In this document: positions 62,452 through 64,000 of the stretch, piece by piece
How positions within the stretch are numbered: the stretch's first letter is position 1
Layout: every line of letters starts with the position of its first letter
Source of the DNA: Octadecabacter sp.
Lineage (GTDB): Bacteria > Pseudomonadota > Alphaproteobacteria > Rhodobacterales > Rhodobacteraceae
NCBI GenBank assembly: GCA_028825445.1
Contig: JAPKAD010000002.1
Location: 62,001-126,000, forward strand
DNA: 64,000 nucleotides
Direction: 5' to 3'
Translations under genes and position numbers: made by a program
Notes under the pieces: model-generated
Seen by the model: the letters and a program-made list of their open reading frames with translations, nothing else
Told to the model about the DNA's origin: nothing
Databases searched by the model: none

Positions 62452-64000
62452 ATGAAAATGACGACCGAAGAAGCCTTCGTAAAAACGCTCCAGATGCATG
62501 GTATTGATAATGCATTTGGGATCATTGGCTCAGCCATGATGCCAATCTCAGACATTTTTCCCGATGCAGGCATCAAATTCTGGGATTGTGCTCATGAAAC
62601 AACCGGCGGCATGATGGCAGACGGCTTCACACGTGCCACTGGCAAAATGTCGATGATGATTGCACAAAACGGTCCCGGCATCACAAATTTCGTTACTGCA
62701 GTGAAGACCGCGTACTGGAATCACACACCAGTTTTGCTAGTCACGCCACAAGCAGCCAACAAGACCATCGGTCAAGGTGGTTTTCAGGAAATGGAACAGA
62801 TGAACTTGTTCGCTGATTGCGTTGCCTACCAAGAAGAGGTTCGCGACCCATCCCGTATTGCTGAAACGCTAAACCGCGTCATCATGCAAGCCAAACGCGC
62901 ATCTGGCCCCGCCCAAATCAACGTCCCGCGTGATTTCTGGACACAGGTCATCGACATTGATCTGCCAGTCATTGTTGATTTCGAGTTGCCACAGGGCGGC
63001 GACATTGCCGTTTCCGAAGCAGCGGCATTACTTTCAACTGCCAAGTTTCCTGTAATCTTGAACGGCGCAGGTACAATTCTGTCCCCAAATGGCATAGAAG
63101 CGTCGCGCATTTTAGCTGAAACCCTAGACGCACCTGTTTGTGTTGGCTACCAGCACAACGACGCTTTCCCAGGCAATCATCCACTATTTGCTGGCCCATT
63201 AGGTTACAACGGATCAAAAGCTGGCATGGAATTGATTTCCAAAGCTGACGTTGTTCTCGCACTTGGTACACGCCTCAACCCATTTTCAACCCTTCCCGGT
63301 TATGGTATTGATTACTGGCCAACAAATGCCAAAATCATTCAGGTCGACATTAACCCTGATCGTATCGGTCTGACCAAGAAAGTCACAGTAGGCATTATCG
63401 GCGACTCTGCAAAGGTAGCAACTGCAATCTCTGCTAGATTGGCAGACAGCGCAGGCGACGCAGGCCGCAAGGAACGCAAGGCTATAATTGCACAGACCAA
63501 ATCTGCATGGGCACAAGAACTGACTTCCATGACGGAAGAACAGGACGATCCTGGCACAGACTGGAACCAGCGCGCACGTGCTGCAAAACCAGAATGGATG
63601 GCCCCACGCATGGCATGGCGCGCAATCCAAGCAGCCCTTCCAGTTGAGGCGATCATCTCTAGCGATATTGGCAACAACTGTGCCATCGGAAACGCGTACC
63701 CATCGTTCAATGAGTCCCGAAAATATCTGGCACCTGGCCTGTTTGGTCCATGTGGTTATGGTCTGCCTTCAATAGTTGGTGCAAAAATTGGCAGGCCAAA
63801 CGTTCCAGTTGTTGGCTTTGCTGGAGACGGCGCATTTGGCATATCAGTTAACGAGTTGACAGCGATTGGCCGTGGAGACTGGCCTGCGATTACACAAATC
63901 GTTTTCCGCAACTACCAGTGGGGTGCTGAAAAGCGGAACTCTACACTTTGGTTTGACGACAATTTTGTAGGCACAGAGCTTGACGAAGAAGTATCTTACG
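62452..64000 (+). CDS. xsc: Sulfoacetaldehyde acetyltransferase (partial, 3' end outside window)
   Basis: The first 516 codons of a thiamine-diphosphate enzyme of about 590 residues: sulfoacetaldehyde + phosphate gives acetyl phosphate + sulfite. The TPP-activating glutamate is Glu49 in CAHETTGGMMADG. ALGTRLNPFSTLPGYGID marks the central domain, and the Mg-TPP motif is GDGAFGISVNELTAIG. ATG 62452 follows AAAAGGG. The gene runs off the right edge in frame. A phosphate acetyltransferase gene would be expected next. Confidence 0.95.
   Translation, partial: MKMTTEEAFVKTLQMHGIDNAFGIIGSAMMPISDIFPDAGIKFWDCAHETTGGMMADGFTRATGKMSMMIAQNGPGITNFVTAVKTAYWNHTPVLLVTPQAANKTIGQGGFQEMEQMNLFADCVAYQEEVRDPSRIAETLNRVIMQAKRASGPAQINVPRDFWTQVIDIDLPVIVDFELPQGGDIAVSEAAALLSTAKFPVILNGAGTILSPNGIEASRILAETLDAPVCVGYQHNDAFPGNHPLFAGPLGYNGSKAGMELISKADVVLALGTRLNPFSTLPGYGIDYWPTNAKIIQVDINPDRIGLTKKVTVGIIGDSAKVATAISARLADSAGDAGRKERKAIIAQTKSAWAQELTSMTEEQDDPGTDWNQRARAAKPEWMAPRMAWRAIQAALPVEAIISSDIGNNCAIGNAYPSFNESRKYLAPGLFGPCGYGLPSIVGAKIGRPNVPVVGFAGDGAFGISVNELTAIGRGDWPAITQIVFRNYQWGAEKRNSTLWFDDNFVGTELDEEVSY

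Noticed and set aside
1-64000. tRNA genes, CRISPR array, insertion sequences, prophage
   Set aside because: Looked for T-loop consensus, evenly spaced repeats, transposase/integrase motifs and terminal repeats; none seen, although a covariance search could still find a missed tRNA.

Overview
The window is a stretch of chromosome from a marine alphaproteobacterium of the Rhodobacterales (roseobacter group). Several features support this: a split F0 operon (atpI-atpB-atpE-b'-b), a glcDEF glycolate oxidase locus, a deoC plus two-domain ALDH16 pair, a DUF1285/MoxR/DUF58/DUF4159 cluster, MipZ in place of a Min system, a cysteine-free L31, and a tpa-tauR-xsc taurine locus. Base composition is moderate for the group and the intergenic regions are unusually long. 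I see no rRNA, tRNA, CRISPR array, insertion sequence or prophage. Gene names come from recognising motifs and gene order; no database search was run.

Layout. 0-10 kb: deoxynucleoside catabolism (deoC, ALDH16), two small membrane proteins, a wrecked L,D-transpeptidase gene, an SDR oxidoreductase, an alpha/beta hydrolase and a succinate-semialdehyde-type dehydrogenase. 11-20 kb: a CopD/HemJ-like membrane protein, then DUF1285 divergent from moxR-DUF58-DUF4159-GATase-like. At two junctions of that operon a mini-ORF bridges the flanking genes with ATGA overlaps at both ends. 20-25 kb: DUF599, then glcD-glcE-(small membrane protein)-glcF. 25-38 kb: a secreted trypsin-like protease, a small heat-shock protein behind a sigma-32-type promoter, polA, an ABC ATPase without a permease, HIT protein, a branching-type glycosyltransferase, a sulfotransferase, an unknown protein, adenosine kinase and nth. 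38-45 kb: OmpA lipoprotein, FadR-type regulator, the F0 ATP synthase operon, ArsR and LysR regulators, and wrecked azoreductase and DoxX genes. 45-51.4 kb: ffh, a decaying GNAT gene, chorismate mutase, rpsP, rimM, trmD, rplS, rpmE. 51.8-56.4 kb: PiT phosphate transporter, Nudix, DEAD-box helicase, mipZ. 57-64 kb: taurine dissimilation (tpa, tauR, partial xsc) with a cysteine-repeat secreted protease inserted between tpa and tauR.

How the genes work together. Tpa converts taurine plus pyruvate to sulfoacetaldehyde plus alanine. Xsc turns sulfoacetaldehyde plus phosphate into acetyl phosphate and sulfite. TauR is the expected activator, and two direct repeats with an identical 23-bp period lie upstream of both tpa and xsc. 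GlcDEF oxidises glycolate, a common phytoplankton exudate. DeoC yields acetaldehyde and glyceraldehyde 3-phosphate, and the adjacent aldehyde dehydrogenase could oxidise such aldehydes.

A theme of the window is gene erosion. Several long 'intergenic' regions hold coding relics that can be read through frameshifts and stops. Clear cases are the L,D-transpeptidase, azoreductase and DoxX relics, and further relics belong to families I cannot name. No clearly new multi-gene system is present. The best leads are the nine-repeat cysteine-rich protease inside the taurine locus, the TauR-type repeats, and the paired ATGA-bridging mini-ORFs.
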